From positions 434,001 to 498,000 of the forward strand of contig CAVQQP010000019.1 of the NCBI GenBank assembly GCA_963714995.1: a stretch of 64,000 nucleotides of DNA, read 5' to 3'. The notes under the pieces were generated by a model. That model saw nothing but the letters and a program-made list of their open reading frames with translations. It searched no databases and was not told the origin of the DNA. Position 1 is the first letter of the stretch; every line of letters begins with the position of its first letter. The translations under genes and the position numbers were made by a program. This DNA comes from Prado023 sp963714995 (GTDB lineage: Bacteria > Actinomycetota > Actinomycetes > S36-B12 > CAIYMF01). Positions 17,897-27,421 of the stretch are shown here, piece by piece.

Positions 17897-18724
17897 GTGA
17901 CACGACCGGACGGCACCGCCCTGCGCATCGCGCACGTGTCGGACATCCATGTCGGCGCCCACGACGAGGTGACGCTCGACGGGCTGGCCCAGGACCTGCA
18001 CGATGCCCAGGTGGCCGCCACCATCGTGACCGGCGACCTCACGATGCGGGCGCGGACCCACGAGTTCGTCCGCGCCAAGGAGGTCATCGACCAGTTCCCG
18101 GGGCCGACGATGGTCGTGATCGGCAATCACGACGTGCCCCTCACGAACCCGCTGCACCGGATGGCCTCCCCGTACGGCAGGTACCGCACGGAGGTGACCG
18201 GGAACCTCGACCCGGTCCTCGACCTGGGTTCCGTGCGCATCCAGGGGCTGGGCTCCATGCCGCGCTGGCGGTGGAAGTCGGGGCGGATCTCCGAGCGGCA
18301 GTCCCAGGACATCCGCGCCACGTTCGCGGACTCCCCGCCGGGGACCGTCCGGGTCGTGGCGATGCACCACCCGCCGAGCTCGGACGACCTGGAGTCGCTG
18401 GCCGGGGGCGACGGGTTCGAGCAGGCCCTCGTGGACGCGGAGGTCGACATCGTGCTGGCCGGACACACCCATGTGCCGGCGGTCGAAGTGCTCACGGTCG
18501 GCTCCGGGGCGCGGGCCCGCTCGATCATCGAGGTCGTTGCGGGGACGGCCACGAGTCACCGCACCCGCGGCGTCGTGCGGTCCTGGTCGCTGCTGGAGAT
18601 CACCTCGCACACCCTCACGGTGACCGAGCACCACGCCTCCGAGGGCGGCTGGCGTGCGGCTCCCCCGCAGGTGCTCGCCCTGCCGGATGCCGCCCACCGC
18701 AGCGCGGCTGGCCCGACCGGCTGA
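17897..18724 (+). CDS. calcineurin-type metallophosphoesterase
   Basis: 275-residue protein with the full metal-binding set of the family: HVSDIHVG, VTGDLTMRA, IGNHDVPL, MHHPPS and AGHTHVP. Such proteins hydrolyse cyclic nucleotides, phosphodiesters or lipid head groups; here the substrate is unknown. GTG 17897 was chosen because GGAGG lies 8-12 nt upstream; an upstream ATG in frame lacks a site. No signal peptide. Its short distance from the lipid kinase and glpD genes suggests, without proof, a lipid-related role. Confidence 0.82.
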   Translation: MTRPDGTALRIAHVSDIHVGAHDEVTLDGLAQDLHDAQVAATIVTGDLTMRARTHEFVRAKEVIDQFPGPTMVVIGNHDVPLTNPLHRMASPYGRYRTEVTGNLDPVLDLGSVRIQGLGSMPRWRWKSGRISERQSQDIRATFADSPPGTVRVVAMHHPPSSDDLESLAGGDGFEQALVDAEVDIVLAGHTHVPAVEVLTVGSGARARSIIEVVAGTATSHRTRGVVRSWSLLEITSHTLTVTEHHASEGGWRAAPPQVLALPDAAHRSAAGPTG

Positions 18725-18747
18725 GGTGGTCCGCTCGGCCGCCGTGC

Positions 18748-20106
18748 TCAGGTGCGGCCGAGGGCCAGGTCCCAGAGCTCCCGGGGGGTGTTCGCCGACA
18801 TCTTCCGGGCCGCCGGGGACCGCCCCGGGGCCTGCGGCGGGAGCAGCACGGTCAGCGCGTCCGGGAGGATCTCGAACACGACGGGGGCGTCCATGGTGAG
18901 CGCCTCGCCGTCGACCCCGACCTGCACCGGGCCGCTGGAGGCGACCTCGAACCGGGGCGTGGTCCACTCCTGCCAGCCGGGGAACCGCGTGACCTGACCC
19001 GCGGTCTCCAGCGCGAGGAACCTGCGCGCATCGGTTGCCGAGTTGATCGTCAGGCACACCACGCCGAGCTCGCCGGTGTCCATCCGGGCCCGCGTCCCGA
19101 CGCCGCCCAGCGAGGTCAGGACGTACGGGTTGTTGGAGACCAGGACGACGTCGGCGGTGTCGTGGGCCTGCCCGAGGTGGTCGACGAAGTGCAGGTCGAG
19201 GGAGTCGGCATTGTCGCCCAGGAGGTCGGGGAGGGTGTCGAGGGTGGTGCGCAGCTTCGCATCGCGGTAGGAGTCCGAGGCCACGATCTCGGCGTAGAGC
19301 CCCATCGAGGCGTTGTTCACGAACACCCGACCGTTGACCGTCGCCAGGTCGATGGTCCGCGGGACGCCGGAGGCGAACGCGTCGAGGGCGCCGACGACGT
19401 CCTCACGGTCGAGGCCCAGGTCCAGCGCCAGGTGGTTGCGGGTGCCGGCCGGAACCACGACGTGCGGCAGTCCATGCTTCATCGCGACGGTGGCGACCAG
19501 CGCCTGGGAGCCATCACCGCCGGCCATGCCCAGGACGTCGGCACCGCGGGCCACCGCATCCTCGGCGAGCTGGACCAGGTCGTCGCCGATCGACAGGACC
19601 ACCGGCTCGATGCCCCGTGCCCGGCACGCCGCGACGAGGTCGAACTTCCCCACCTTCCCGCCACCGGACTTCGGGTTCATGATCAGGACCGGGTGCCGGG
19701 CGGGCGGTCGGGCTGGGGCGAGGTCCGCGGCGACGACCGCAGCCACATGCCTGTGCGTCGCACGTCGGGCGAAGTAGGCCGAGGCCGCGCCGAGGGCGAC
19801 GGCCAGGACCAGCGCCCACAGCGAGCGACCGGCGTTCAGGAGCGCAGCCAGGAACACGACCAGGCCGATCGCCCCCAACGTGCCGCCCACGACGCGTGCG
19901 GTCCCGCGGTTGGCCGCCACGTACCACCCTCCGGTGATCGCCACCCCGGCACCGAGCAGTGCCAGGACGAGGTTGGCGACGGATCCGACCGTGAACGCCA
20001 GCACGGCGACCAGCGCGAGCGCGCCCGTCACGAGCGCCAGCACCGCCGCGGTTCGCCGTCCCGCATCCGGAGCACCCCGCTGGGCACCCTCACCGGCTAC
20101 CGCCAT
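18748..20106 (-). CDS. diacylglycerol/lipid kinase family protein with N-terminal membrane domain
   Basis: 452-residue protein. About 115 N-terminal residues form four hydrophobic helices, then a DAGK catalytic domain follows: MNPKSGGGK (~141-149), MAGGDGSQAL (~193) and VPAGTRNHLALDLGLD (~218), which bind ATP and shape the active site. Homologues such as M. tuberculosis Rv2252 phosphorylate lipids including diacylglycerol. ATG 20106 has GGAGG 7-12 nt upstream. It is co-directional with and about 130 bp downstream of glpD. Confidence 0.85.
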   Translation of the reverse strand: MAVAGEGAQRGAPDAGRRTAAVLALVTGALALVAVLAFTVGSVANLVLALLGAGVAITGGWYVAANRGTARVVGGTLGAIGLVVFLAALLNAGRSLWALVLAVALGAASAYFARRATHRHVAAVVAADLAPARPPARHPVLIMNPKSGGGKVGKFDLVAACRARGIEPVVLSIGDDLVQLAEDAVARGADVLGMAGGDGSQALVATVAMKHGLPHVVVPAGTRNHLALDLGLDREDVVGALDAFASGVPRTIDLATVNGRVFVNNASMGLYAEIVASDSYRDAKLRTTLDTLPDLLGDNADSLDLHFVDHLGQAHDTADVVLVSNNPYVLTSLGGVGTRARMDTGELGVVCLTINSATDARRFLALETAGQVTRFPGWQEWTTPRFEVASSGPVQVGVDGEALTMDAPVVFEILPDALTVLLPPQAPGRSPAARKMSANTPRELWDLALGRT

Positions 20107-20238
20107 CACAACCCCCTCCGACCATGTCGCACACCCTGTGGTCGAGCATAGGCGCGCTGCACCGAGCCACGGTCAGCCCCTCCTGTCGTGCCGCCGAGGC
20201 GAGGCGCAGGGGCGGCAGGGCTCATGAGCCGCCTAGCC

Positions 20239-21841
20239 TCAGAGGCAGGACTCGGCCACGGCGACCGCGTGACCCCCGCCCGTGGCGAGGTCGGCGGGGA
20301 CCAGCGAGAGGCGCGTGCGCCGCTCCAGCAGGTCCGCGACATCCAGCGCCCCCTCCGCCTCGACGCCGAAGGCGAGCTCGACGCCCAGGACCGGGACCCC
20401 CTCGGCGATCGGTTCGCGCAACCACGGCCGGGATTCGCCCAACGACCACACGGCACCGGCCTCGTTGCCGTAGCGGCGCACCAGCCGGGCGGGGACCAGC
20501 GGGTCCACCGCCGCCAGGGCACCGGCCGGCGCGGCCCCCACGAGGGCGATCCGCGTGGTCCGGCACGACGCGTCGGTGATGAGGTCGACGACGTCCTGGG
20601 CCATGCGCCGGTAGGTCGTGAGCTTGCCGCCCGTGACGGTGATCCGGCCGTCGCCATGGTCGTGCACCACGTGCCGGCGGGAGAGATCCGCGCCGGAGGC
20701 CGCGGGCGACTCATGCTCCGGGGCCGCCAGCGGGCGGATGCCGGCGAACGCGCCGATCACGTCTGCGCGCGTCAGGCCGACCTCGAGCCAGGGCGAGATG
20801 ACGCCCAGGATCCAGTCGATCTCCTCCTGCGTCGGGGTCGCGACGCGCGGCACCGGGCCGTCCATCGGCACGTCGGTCAGGCCGATGAACGTCAGGCCCT
20901 CGGACTGCGGCAGCGCGAACACGAAGCGCCCCGTGGTGCCCGGCACCGGGACGGTGAGGGCCGCATGCGGGTTGCCGAGGCGCTCGGAGCGGACCACGAC
21001 GTGGCTGCCCCGGGAGGGCACCAGCCGTACGTCCGCGTCGAGCTCCTGGGCCCAGGCGCCGGTGGCGTTCACGATGTGCCTCGCCCGCACTGAGTAGGTC
21101 GAGCCATCGAGTCCGTCACGCAGCAGCGCCTCGCCCGCATCGATCGACAGGACCTCGGTGCGGGTGAGGATCGCCGCGCCGTAGGCGGCAGCCGTCCGGG
21201 CGACGGCCACGACCAGGCGGACGTCGTCCTCGAGCTGGCAGTCCCAGAGCACCATCGCCCCACGCACCCGGTGGGTGTCGAGCGACGGCACGAGCGCGAG
21301 GGCCTGCTCCGGGTCCAGCGACCGGGCCCTGGGCAGCATCCCGCGGGGCGTGCGGGCGGCGGCGCGCAGGACGTCCGCGGCGGTCAGCCCACCGCGAACC
21401 AGTCGGGGGTCCGGCTCGTCGGGGGCGTCGGAGTAGGGCACCACCTGGGGCAGCGGGTGGATCAGGTGCGGGGCGACGACACCGGCGAGGACGGCGCGTT
21501 CGCGGGCGCTCTCCCAGGCCACCCCCACCTGGCCGGAGGCGAGGTAGCGCAGCCCGCCATGGACGAGCTTGCTGGACCAGCGCGGAGGTCCCGGCTGCCA
21601 GGTCGTCGCGCTCCACCAGGGCCACCCGCAACCCGCGGGAGGCGGCGTCGAGGGCGACACCGACGCCGGTGATCCCGCCGCCGACCACCAGCACGTCCAG
21701 GCTGGCCCCCTGCTCGAGCGAGGCGCGCCAGCGCTCCCGGCGATCCCGTGTGAGCAGGGTGCTCGGGTCACCGGGAGCGAGGTGCTCGATCCGCGGGGAG
21801 CCGGTCCCGGGGCGCAGCGGGAGGGCGGCCGGCCGGTTCAT
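20239..21841 (-). CDS. glpD: FAD-dependent glycerol-3-phosphate dehydrogenase (one frameshift)
   Basis: About 533 residues, oxidising glycerol-3-phosphate to dihydroxyacetone phosphate at the membrane and passing electrons to quinone. The FAD fold VVGGGITGVGVALDAASRG sits near residues 50-70, followed by SSKLVHGGLRYL, the substrate loop of GlpD. One extra base near 21583 separates the first 85 residues from the rest. The C-terminal domain (VHDHGDGRITVTGGKLTTYR) is intact. The start overlaps the TetR stop by 4 nt (ATGA), so repressor and enzyme are cotranscribed. Confidence 0.88.
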
Positions 21842-22488
21842 CGGGTTCCTCCTGCGTCCCTGTCGGCCGGACTCGGGCGCAGGTAGCCGTCGAGGGCGCG
21901 CTCCAGCTCGGGCCAGCGGCGACCGCGCGGGTCGACGCTGTCGTAGGCGCGGGCCGAGAAGACGTGGATCGCCGCCATGCTCATCACCTGCAGGGCCATC
22001 GCCTCGACGTCTCCGGGGGCGATGGATCCGTCCTCCTGACCCGCTGCCAGGAGCTCGCGCAGGCGACCCAGCGCCATGCGGTGGGAGCTGCCGAGCCGGT
22101 CGACCACGAGCGGCATGAGCATCTCCGGGTCGAGCTCGAGGATCCGGCGCATCAGGGGATGCTCCGCGGTGCGCCGCGTGACGTGGAGGACCTCCCGGGC
22201 CAGGCGCGCCCGACCGGTCGCCTCGCGCCGGGCGCGCTCGGCCGCCTCGGCGATGACGGCACCGAACTCGACGACCAGCAGGGCGCTGATGAGCCGGTCG
22301 AGGTCGTCGTAGCGGCGGTAGACCGTCATCCGGCTGACCCCGGCACGCCGGGCGACCTCGGCCAGGGTCAGGCGACCCAGGCCGATCTCGAGGACGCCCT
22401 CGTAGGCAGCGCGGAGCACCGGATCCGACGCTGCCGAGGCTCCGTCGGATCGACTCGGCAGATGTGACACTGTGCCCATGTCTGTCAC
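21838..22488 (-). CDS. TetR-family transcriptional regulator
   Basis: 216-residue one-component regulator. The N-terminal helix-turn-helix is at about 38-60 (LTLAEVARRAGVSRMTVYRRYDDLDRL), followed by an all-helical ligand domain. The start may be ATG 22479 rather than 22488. It lies between glpD (4-nt overlap) and a divergent flavoprotein, the same arrangement as M. tuberculosis Rv2250c between glpD1 (Rv2249c) and Rv2251, so it probably controls both units. Inverted repeats of a GTGACA type lie over its start and in the divergent promoter region. Confidence 0.85.
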   Translation of the reverse strand: MTDMGTVSHLPSRSDGASAASDPVLRAAYEGVLEIGLGRLTLAEVARRAGVSRMTVYRRYDDLDRLISALLVVEFGAVIAEAAERARREATGRARLAREVLHVTRRTAEHPLMRRILELDPEMLMPLVVDRLGSSHRMALGRLRELLAAGQEDGSIAPGDVEAMALQVMSMAAIHVFSARAYDSVDPRGRRWPELERALDGYLRPSPADRDAGGTR

Positions 22489-22553
22489 TGTACTACTCGC
22501 GCTGTCGATTCATGCTGCCCCCATCCTGTGACATCTGCTTAGCATCTGTAACA
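22464..22553. promoter_or_regulatory. divergent regulatory region with GTGACA-type inverted repeats
   Basis: Two related arrangements are visible: GTGACA (22464-22469) facing TGTCAC (22483-22488), and GTGACA facing TGTAAC about 15 nt later around 22524-22550. They flank the start of the TetR gene and precede the flavoprotein start at 22562. They are candidate operators for the TetR protein, inferred from symmetry and location only. Confidence 0.4.
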
Positions 22554-22561
22554 CTGGGGCC

Positions 22562-24204
22562 ATGATCGGATCACTGGCAGACCGATACGCCCGCTGGGGG
22601 GCCGCCGGCCCCGCGCACGACCTCGATCCCCGCGCGGCGCAGTACGTCGCCGACGTGCTCGGTCCCCCACACCCGGTCCCGGCCGTCCCTGTGTCGCAGG
22701 TCGAGCCGGGACCGTCACGACTGGGGTCTGCAGCGCTGGCGGCCCTGGCCAGCGCGGTGGGCGAGGCGCACGTCCACATGGACCGCGACTCGCGGCTGGC
22801 CCACGCCGGGGGGCTGTCGTACGTGGACCTGCTCGACCGCCGGTCGGCGCGGCACCCCGAGGTTCCCGATGCCGTCGTCTCCCCGGGGTCGCACGAGGAC
22901 GTCGTCGCCCTGCTCGCCGCCGCCGGGACCGGCGGGTTCGCCCTCGTCCCCTTCGGCGGGGGCACGAGCGTCGTCGGCGGGGTCCGACCTGATCGCGGGA
23001 GCACGGTCCGGCGTGGTGGCGATCAGCTTCGACCGGATGGCCGAGCTGGTCGACGTCGACGCCGTCTCGGGAACGGCGCGGGTCCAGCCGGGGATGACCG
23101 GTCCGGTCCTCGAGCGGCTGCTCGCCGCCAGGGGACTCACGTGGGGGCATGTCCCGCAGTCCTGGGAGCGGGCCAGCATCGGCGGGTACGCCGCCACCCG
23201 ATCGGCAGGTCAGTCCTCGACCGGGTACGGGCGCAGCGACGCCACCGTCGAGGCGATGGTGGTCGCCACCCCGCGCGGGACGCTGCGCCTGGGCCGCGCG
23301 CCGTCCTCGGCCGCCGGCCCGGACCTGCGGGCACTGTTCCTGGGCAGCGAGGGCGTCCTGGGCATCATCACGGAGGTCACGCTGCGGGTGCGCCGCGTCC
23401 CGTCGACCCGCTGGTTCGAGGCCCTCATGCTGCCCGAGCCTCGATGCGGGCCTCGAGGCGTTCCGCGAGCTCGCCCAGTCCCGGGCCTGCGCCGACGTCA
23501 TGCGGCTGTCGGACCTGGCCGAGACCCGGGCGACGATGCACATGAGCGGGCCGACGGGGCGCACCGCGAGCGCGATGGCGGCCTACCTGAGGGTCCGCGG
23601 CGTGTCCGACGGCGCGATGGCGATCATGGGCTGGGACGGGACCTCGGCCAGCCAGGTGCGGGCCCGGCGCTCCATGGCCTTCGACATCCTGCGCCGCCAC
23701 GGCGCGGCATCCCTGGGCCGCGGCGCCGGGGAGTCGTGGCTGCGCCACCGGTTCGAGGGACCGTACCTGCGCGACACGCTGATGGATCAGGGCTACCTGG
23801 TGGAGACCCTGGAGACCGCCACCAGCTGGGCGGGCCTGGCCGAGCTGCGCGAGTCCGTCACGGGCGCGCTGACCGAGTCGCTCGGACGCAGCTACGTGAT
23901 GGCCCACGTGTCACACGTGTACGAGACCGGCGCCAGCCTGTACGTCACCGCCCTGGCCTCCGCCGGCCCGGATCAGGCCGAGCGCTGGCGCGCCGCCAAG
24001 CACGCCGCCTCGGAGGTGATCGTCGCCCACGGAGCGACCATCACCCACCACCACGGGATCGGCTCCGACCACGCGCCGTGGCTCGAGGCGGAGGTCGGGC
24101 CGGTGGGCGTGGACCTGCTGCGCACGGTCAAGGCGCACCTCGATCCGCAGGGGATCCTCAACCCGGGGGTGCTGCTGCCCGCGGGGCAATACAGTCGGAC
24201 CTGA
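22562..24204 (+). CDS. FAD-binding oxidase of the alkylglycerone-phosphate synthase (AGPS) type (two frameshifts)
   Basis: About 547 residues in the VAO/FAD_binding_4 fold. The PP-loop FAD site (ALVPFGGGTSVVGG), the ASIGGYAATRSAGQSSTGYG segment and the C-terminal ATITHHHGIGSDHAPWL with its histidine run are those of alkyldihydroxyacetone-phosphate synthases and their bacterial relatives. Extra bases near 22985 (within GGGG) and 23437 break the frame. Neighbours glpD, tetR and a lipid kinase match M. tuberculosis Rv2249c-Rv2252. Role in ether-lipid synthesis or oxidation of a hydroxy acid cannot be distinguished. Confidence 0.82.
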
Positions 24205-24239
24205 CGGGTGCGATCGGCACCGGCATGGACGGGGGGGCG

Positions 24240-24722
24240 ATGAGCGAGCTGACGTGGCGCCACCTGGTTGACTCCGACCACGAGCCGGTCCTCACGACGC
24301 TCTCGGCATGGTCCGGCGGTCGCGACATGCACGCCCTGCTCCCCCGACTGTTCTTCTCGCACTTCTCCAGCACGTCGCTGATGGTCACGGACGCCGACGG
24401 CACGGTGGCCGGGTTCATCATCGCGTTCGTGTCCCAGACGCATCCGGACACCGGGTACATCCACTTCGTCTGGGTGAGTCCGCAGCTGCGCCGGCACGGC
24501 CTGGCGGGTCTGATGTACGACCGGGTGTTCACCCTGCTGCGCGAGCGGGGCTGCCTTCGGGTGGAGGCCGTGACGATCCCGGAGAACGCGGGGTCGTTGG
24601 CGTTCCACGAGCACATGGGCTTCCGGGCCAAGGGCACCGGGGGCAGCCCGTTCGAGGCGCCGATCGCGCCCGACCACGCCGGCCCCGGTCAGCACCGGGT
24701 GGTGCTGGTTCGGCCGCTGTGA
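24240..24722 (+). CDS. GNAT family N-acetyltransferase
   Basis: 160-residue acetyltransferase. Strands and the acetyl-CoA loop are recognisable: TVAGFIIAFVSQ, IHFVWVSPQLRRHGLAGLMYDRVF (LRRHGLAG is the pyrophosphate loop) and NAGSLAFHEHMGFRAKG. Start at ATG 24240 behind a G-rich purine tract; the frame continues upstream only as antisense-like sequence. It follows the AGPS-like gene by 35 nt on the same strand. Substrate unknown. Confidence 0.8.
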   Translation: MSELTWRHLVDSDHEPVLTTLSAWSGGRDMHALLPRLFFSHFSSTSLMVTDADGTVAGFIIAFVSQTHPDTGYIHFVWVSPQLRRHGLAGLMYDRVFTLLRERGCLRVEAVTIPENAGSLAFHEHMGFRAKGTGGSPFEAPIAPDHAGPGQHRVVLVRPL

Positions 24723-24782
24723 GGCTTCGAGGAGTCCGCACCGGCGGGCCTGTGCGGATCGGCGCTGCTACCGTCCGGCCCC

Positions 24783-24945
24783 ATGCACCGGACCGACCTG
24801 CGCGTCCCCGATGAGGTCGTCACGGTGGAGGAGCTGGCACGAGCGCCCCGGGGCCGTTCGGGCAGCACTCGATCGACTGGCGGCTCGGACCGGGCATTGA
24901 GCTGGCGCTGGTCGCGGCGGTCCGCCGGGCGACGGCGCGATCGGC
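24783..24945 (+). pseudogene. possible short gene remnant
   Basis: An ATG at 24783 opens a plausible N-terminus (MHRTDLRVPDEVVTVEELARA). The likely continuation (PFGQHSIDWRLGPGIELALV) is in another frame from about 24850 and runs into the 3' end of the opposite-strand gene. It may be a frameshifted or truncated gene. I do not recognise a family. The remaining bases between 24723 and 24782 show nothing else. Confidence 0.25.
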
Positions 24946-25407
24946 TCAGGTGACGGGCTGGTGCAGCTCGGTGCGCAGCTGCTCCTCGGGCACCATCCCC
25001 GGGTCGTTGGCGTAGACCTCGAAGCACGGCCGCGACGCGTCGGGGTGCAGCCCGTCCGCGTCGATGGCCGCCATGAACTCCTGCCATGCCCGCCCAAGCC
25101 CCTCGTAGCTGCCGACGTGGACGGCCACGGCACAGCGGCCCCCAGCCAGGTGGATCTGCTCGACCTCGGCGGCGTCGAGGGCGAGGTCCTGCACCACGGG
25201 CAGCGCGGCGTAGCTGCGCAGCTGGTCCGGTGGCGTCGACTCGGGGTCATCCAGGAAGAGCGCAAGGGGCGGCCCGGTGACCGACCCGGGATTCGCCGTC
25301 GCCCAGGTTCCCAGGCGCTCGAAGGACGGCCCGATCTGGTTGTAGGGCCCGACGTGCAGGACCGCAACGGCCGGCTGGTCAGGGACGTCGGCGAGGGTGA
25401 TCTCCAT
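24946..25407 (-). CDS. GyrI-like/effector-binding domain protein
   Basis: 153-residue stand-alone protein resembling the GyrI-like small-molecule-binding (SHS2 duplicate) domain: AVAVLHVGPYNQIGPSFERLGTWA in the first repeat and CAVAVHVGSYEGLGRAWQEFMAAI in the second. The C-terminus contains EVYANDPGMVPEEQLRTEL, the typical family ending. Such proteins bind amphipathic compounds or moderate stress enzymes. Start at ATG 25407 (MEITLADVPDQPAV). No DNA-binding domain is attached. Confidence 0.72.
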   Translation of the reverse strand: MEITLADVPDQPAVAVLHVGPYNQIGPSFERLGTWATANPGSVTGPPLALFLDDPESTPPDQLRSYAALPVVQDLALDAAEVEQIHLAGGRCAVAVHVGSYEGLGRAWQEFMAAIDADGLHPDASRPCFEVYANDPGMVPEEQLRTELHQPVT

Positions 25408-25466
25408 CCCGCGAGTCTGGCACCGGACCGCACGGGGACACCAGGGGCCGGGCCATCCGACCCGGG

Positions 25467-25919
25467 TCACCGCCGCCCGGAGTGAGCCGCCTTCGCCTTC
25501 TCCACGTACTCGTCCATCGGGACCGCGGCGATGACGCCAGCGACCAGGTCCTCGTGCAGGTCCTCGACGCGCGTGAAGCGAAGGCAGCTCTTGCCCATGT
25601 CCAGCTTCGTCCCGCGCGCGACCCACTCCTCACGCAGCCGCACCTCCTCGCCGGAGTCGGCGTAGACCCCCATGAGGTAGAGCGCGTAGTAGTTCTTCTG
25701 CGCGGCCAGTGAGACGTAGGCCAGCGGCTTGCCGTTGTACGTCTCGGGATAGGCCTCGAGGGGCACCATCCACGTGATCATCCCGTAGAGCATGCCCTCG
25801 ACGTACCCCGGCGGCAGGCTGGCGTTGACCAGGTCGCGCACGTGGGAGACGACGGCGGCTCGATCCTCCGGGAGCTCCTCGAGGTACTCCTCGACGGTGG
25901 CAGCGGTGCTGGTGGCCAT
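25467..25919 (-). CDS. DUF1801 family protein
   Basis: 150-residue soluble protein. VEEYLEELPEDRAAVVSHVRDLVNASLP at the N-terminus and YGMITWMVPLEAYPETYNGKPLAYVSLAAQKNY in the middle are characteristic of DUF1801 (YdhG-like), whose biochemical function is not established. ATG 25919 (MATSTAATVEEYL). A 147-bp gap with an SOS box separates it from the divergent DUF222 gene. Confidence 0.78.
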   Translation of the reverse strand: MATSTAATVEEYLEELPEDRAAVVSHVRDLVNASLPPGYVEGMLYGMITWMVPLEAYPETYNGKPLAYVSLAAQKNYYALYLMGVYADSGEEVRLREEWVARGTKLDMGKSCLRFTRVEDLHEDLVAGVIAAVPMDEYVEKAKAAHSGRR

Positions 25920-26030
25920 GGATCGACAGGGTAGTCGCCGGGGCGGGAAGATCCGGCGGCGTCGGGGCGCTCGACACACCGCGGATCCTGTGGACGGCAC
26001 CCCCACGATGTCGGTGCGATGGAGTATTGT

Positions 26031-26046
26031 TCGAACAGGTGTTCGG
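26031..26046. promoter_or_regulatory. LexA (SOS) box
   Basis: TCGAACAGGTGTTCGG fits the actinobacterial/Gram-positive LexA operator TCGAAC-N4-GTTCGA with one mismatch in the last base. It ends 20 nt before the proposed GTG start of the DUF222-HNH gene, overlapping its probable promoter. Relatives of this gene in mycobacteria (13E12 family) are known to be preceded by LexA boxes, which makes DNA-damage induction likely. Confidence 0.75.
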
Positions 26047-26066
26047 ATCAAGGAACGGGGGTTGAG

Positions 26067-27416
26067 GTGCTCGAGGTGTGTCTGGCGGTACGGGCCGACG
26101 ACGGGTCGCTGGTCGATCCTGGCACGCTCGGCGTGGAGGCGCTGATCGCGTTGATCCGGGCTCACCCGCCCGGAGCTCCGCCGGGTGAGCACGCCGTGTT
26201 CGGTGCCTCGGTGGAGGTGCTCGACGCGATCGAGATGGTGGTCGGCCAGGCCACGGCGCTGCGGGCAGCGGCCGTCCACGCGGTCGCTGAGGACACTCCG
26301 GCCGGGGTGGTGTCCGACCAGGTCGTGGACGTGCTGATGATGGCCCTGAACCGGTCCCGAAGGTCCGGGCTGTTGCTGCGCGAGCAGGCGCTGATGCTGA
26401 CCCACCAGCCGCAGGTATGGGCGGCGCTGTGGGCCGGACGGCTCGATCCGACGAAGGCGGGGATCCTCGCTGGGGCCCTGTACCTGATACCCCGCCTCGA
26501 TGCGCAGCACCAGGAACGGCCCGAGCTACGAGGCGGACTGCGAGCGGATCCTGGCTGCCGGGTTGGCCTACGCCGAGCAGCACACCGCCCGCCAGCTCGA
26601 CCGGCATCTGAAGCGGCTGCTGGCCGAGATCGATCCGGCCACCGTCGTGATCCGGCGCCGCCGGGCCCTGGCCGAGCGGGGGGTGTGGATCCAGCACCGC
26701 GGCGACGGCACCGCGGACCTCAGCGCACGTCTGGACTCCACGGACGCCGAGCAGGTCTACGCCGCGATCCGGGCGGTGGCCCTGGCCGCGCAACGGGCCG
26801 ACTCACGGACGGCCGAGGACGTGCGACGCCCGTTCGACCTGCTCATGGCCGATGCCCTGGTCGACCTGATCCTCGCCCCGGGCGCCACGGCCACCACGGG
26901 GCTTCGGACGGGGTCGTGGTCGCGACCCAGATCAACGTGACCATCCCGATCGACAGCCTGGCCGGCATCGCCGACACCCCCGGACAGCTGTCCGGGTACG
27001 GGATCCTTCCCGCGGACCTGGCCCGGCGCCTGGCCGCCGGCGATGCCCGCTGGCGGCACGTCCTCACCGATCGGGTCACCGGAGCCGTCCTCGACGTGGG
27101 CACCTGGTCCTACCGGCCTCCGGCTGGGCTGGACCGCCACGTGCGCACCCGTGATGTCACCTGCCGGTTCCCCGGCTGCACCGTCCCCGCTCGGGAGTGC
27201 GACCTGGACCACCTGATCCCGTTCCCCGAGGGCCCAACCAGCTCGGACAACCTGCATTCGTTGTGCAGGCGGCATCACCGTCTCAAGCACGACGACAACT
27301 GGAGTGTCGAGGCCCTCCCGGACCACGGACTGCGCTGGACCAGCCCTCTGGGCACCCAGCGCGACACCTGGCCTGACACAGACCACGCACACGAGAGGCT
27401 CACCCACGCCGCCTGA
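26067..27416 (+). CDS. DUF222 / HNH endonuclease domain protein (two frameshifts)
   Basis: About 450 residues. The N-terminal DUF222 region includes LREQALMLTHQPQVWAALWAGRLDPTKAGIL and SYEADCERILAAGLAYAEQHTARQL; the C-terminal HNH nuclease motif is CRFPGCTVPARECDLDHLIPF then NLHSLCRRHHRLKHD, with the zinc Cys and catalytic His residues present. Breaks near 26525 (extra base) and 26905 (missing base) interrupt it. GTG 26067 chosen after a GGAACGGGGG tract. These multicopy 13E12-like proteins are of unsettled function. The upstream LexA box suggests SOS regulation. Confidence 0.85.
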   Translation: MLEVCLAVRADDGSLVDPGTLGVEALIALIRAHPPGAPPGEHAVFGASVEVLDAIEMVVGQATALRAAAVHAVAEDTPAGVVSDQVVDVLMMALNRSRRSGLLLREQALMLTHQPQVWAALWAGRLDPTKAGILAGALYLIPRLDAQHQERPELRGGLRADPGCRVGLRRAAHRPPARPASEAAAGRDRSGHRRDPAPPGPGRAGGVDPAPRRRHRGPQRTSGLHGRRAGLRRDPGGGPGRATGRLTDGRGRATPVRPAHGRCPGRPDPRPGRHGHHGASDGVVVATQINVTIPIDSLAGIADTPGQLSGYGILPADLARRLAAGDARWRHVLTDRVTGAVLDVGTWSYRPPAGLDRHVRTRDVTCRFPGCTVPARECDLDHLIPFPEGPTSSDNLHSLCRRHHRLKHDDNWSVEALPDHGLRWTSPLGTQRDTWPDTDHAHERLTHAA

Positions 27417-27421
27417 GCGAC

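Noticed and set aside
26019..26066. Earlier ATG start at 26019 for the DUF222 gene
   Set aside because: That start lies within the LexA box and would put the operator inside the coding region; GTG 26067 has a better upstream site.
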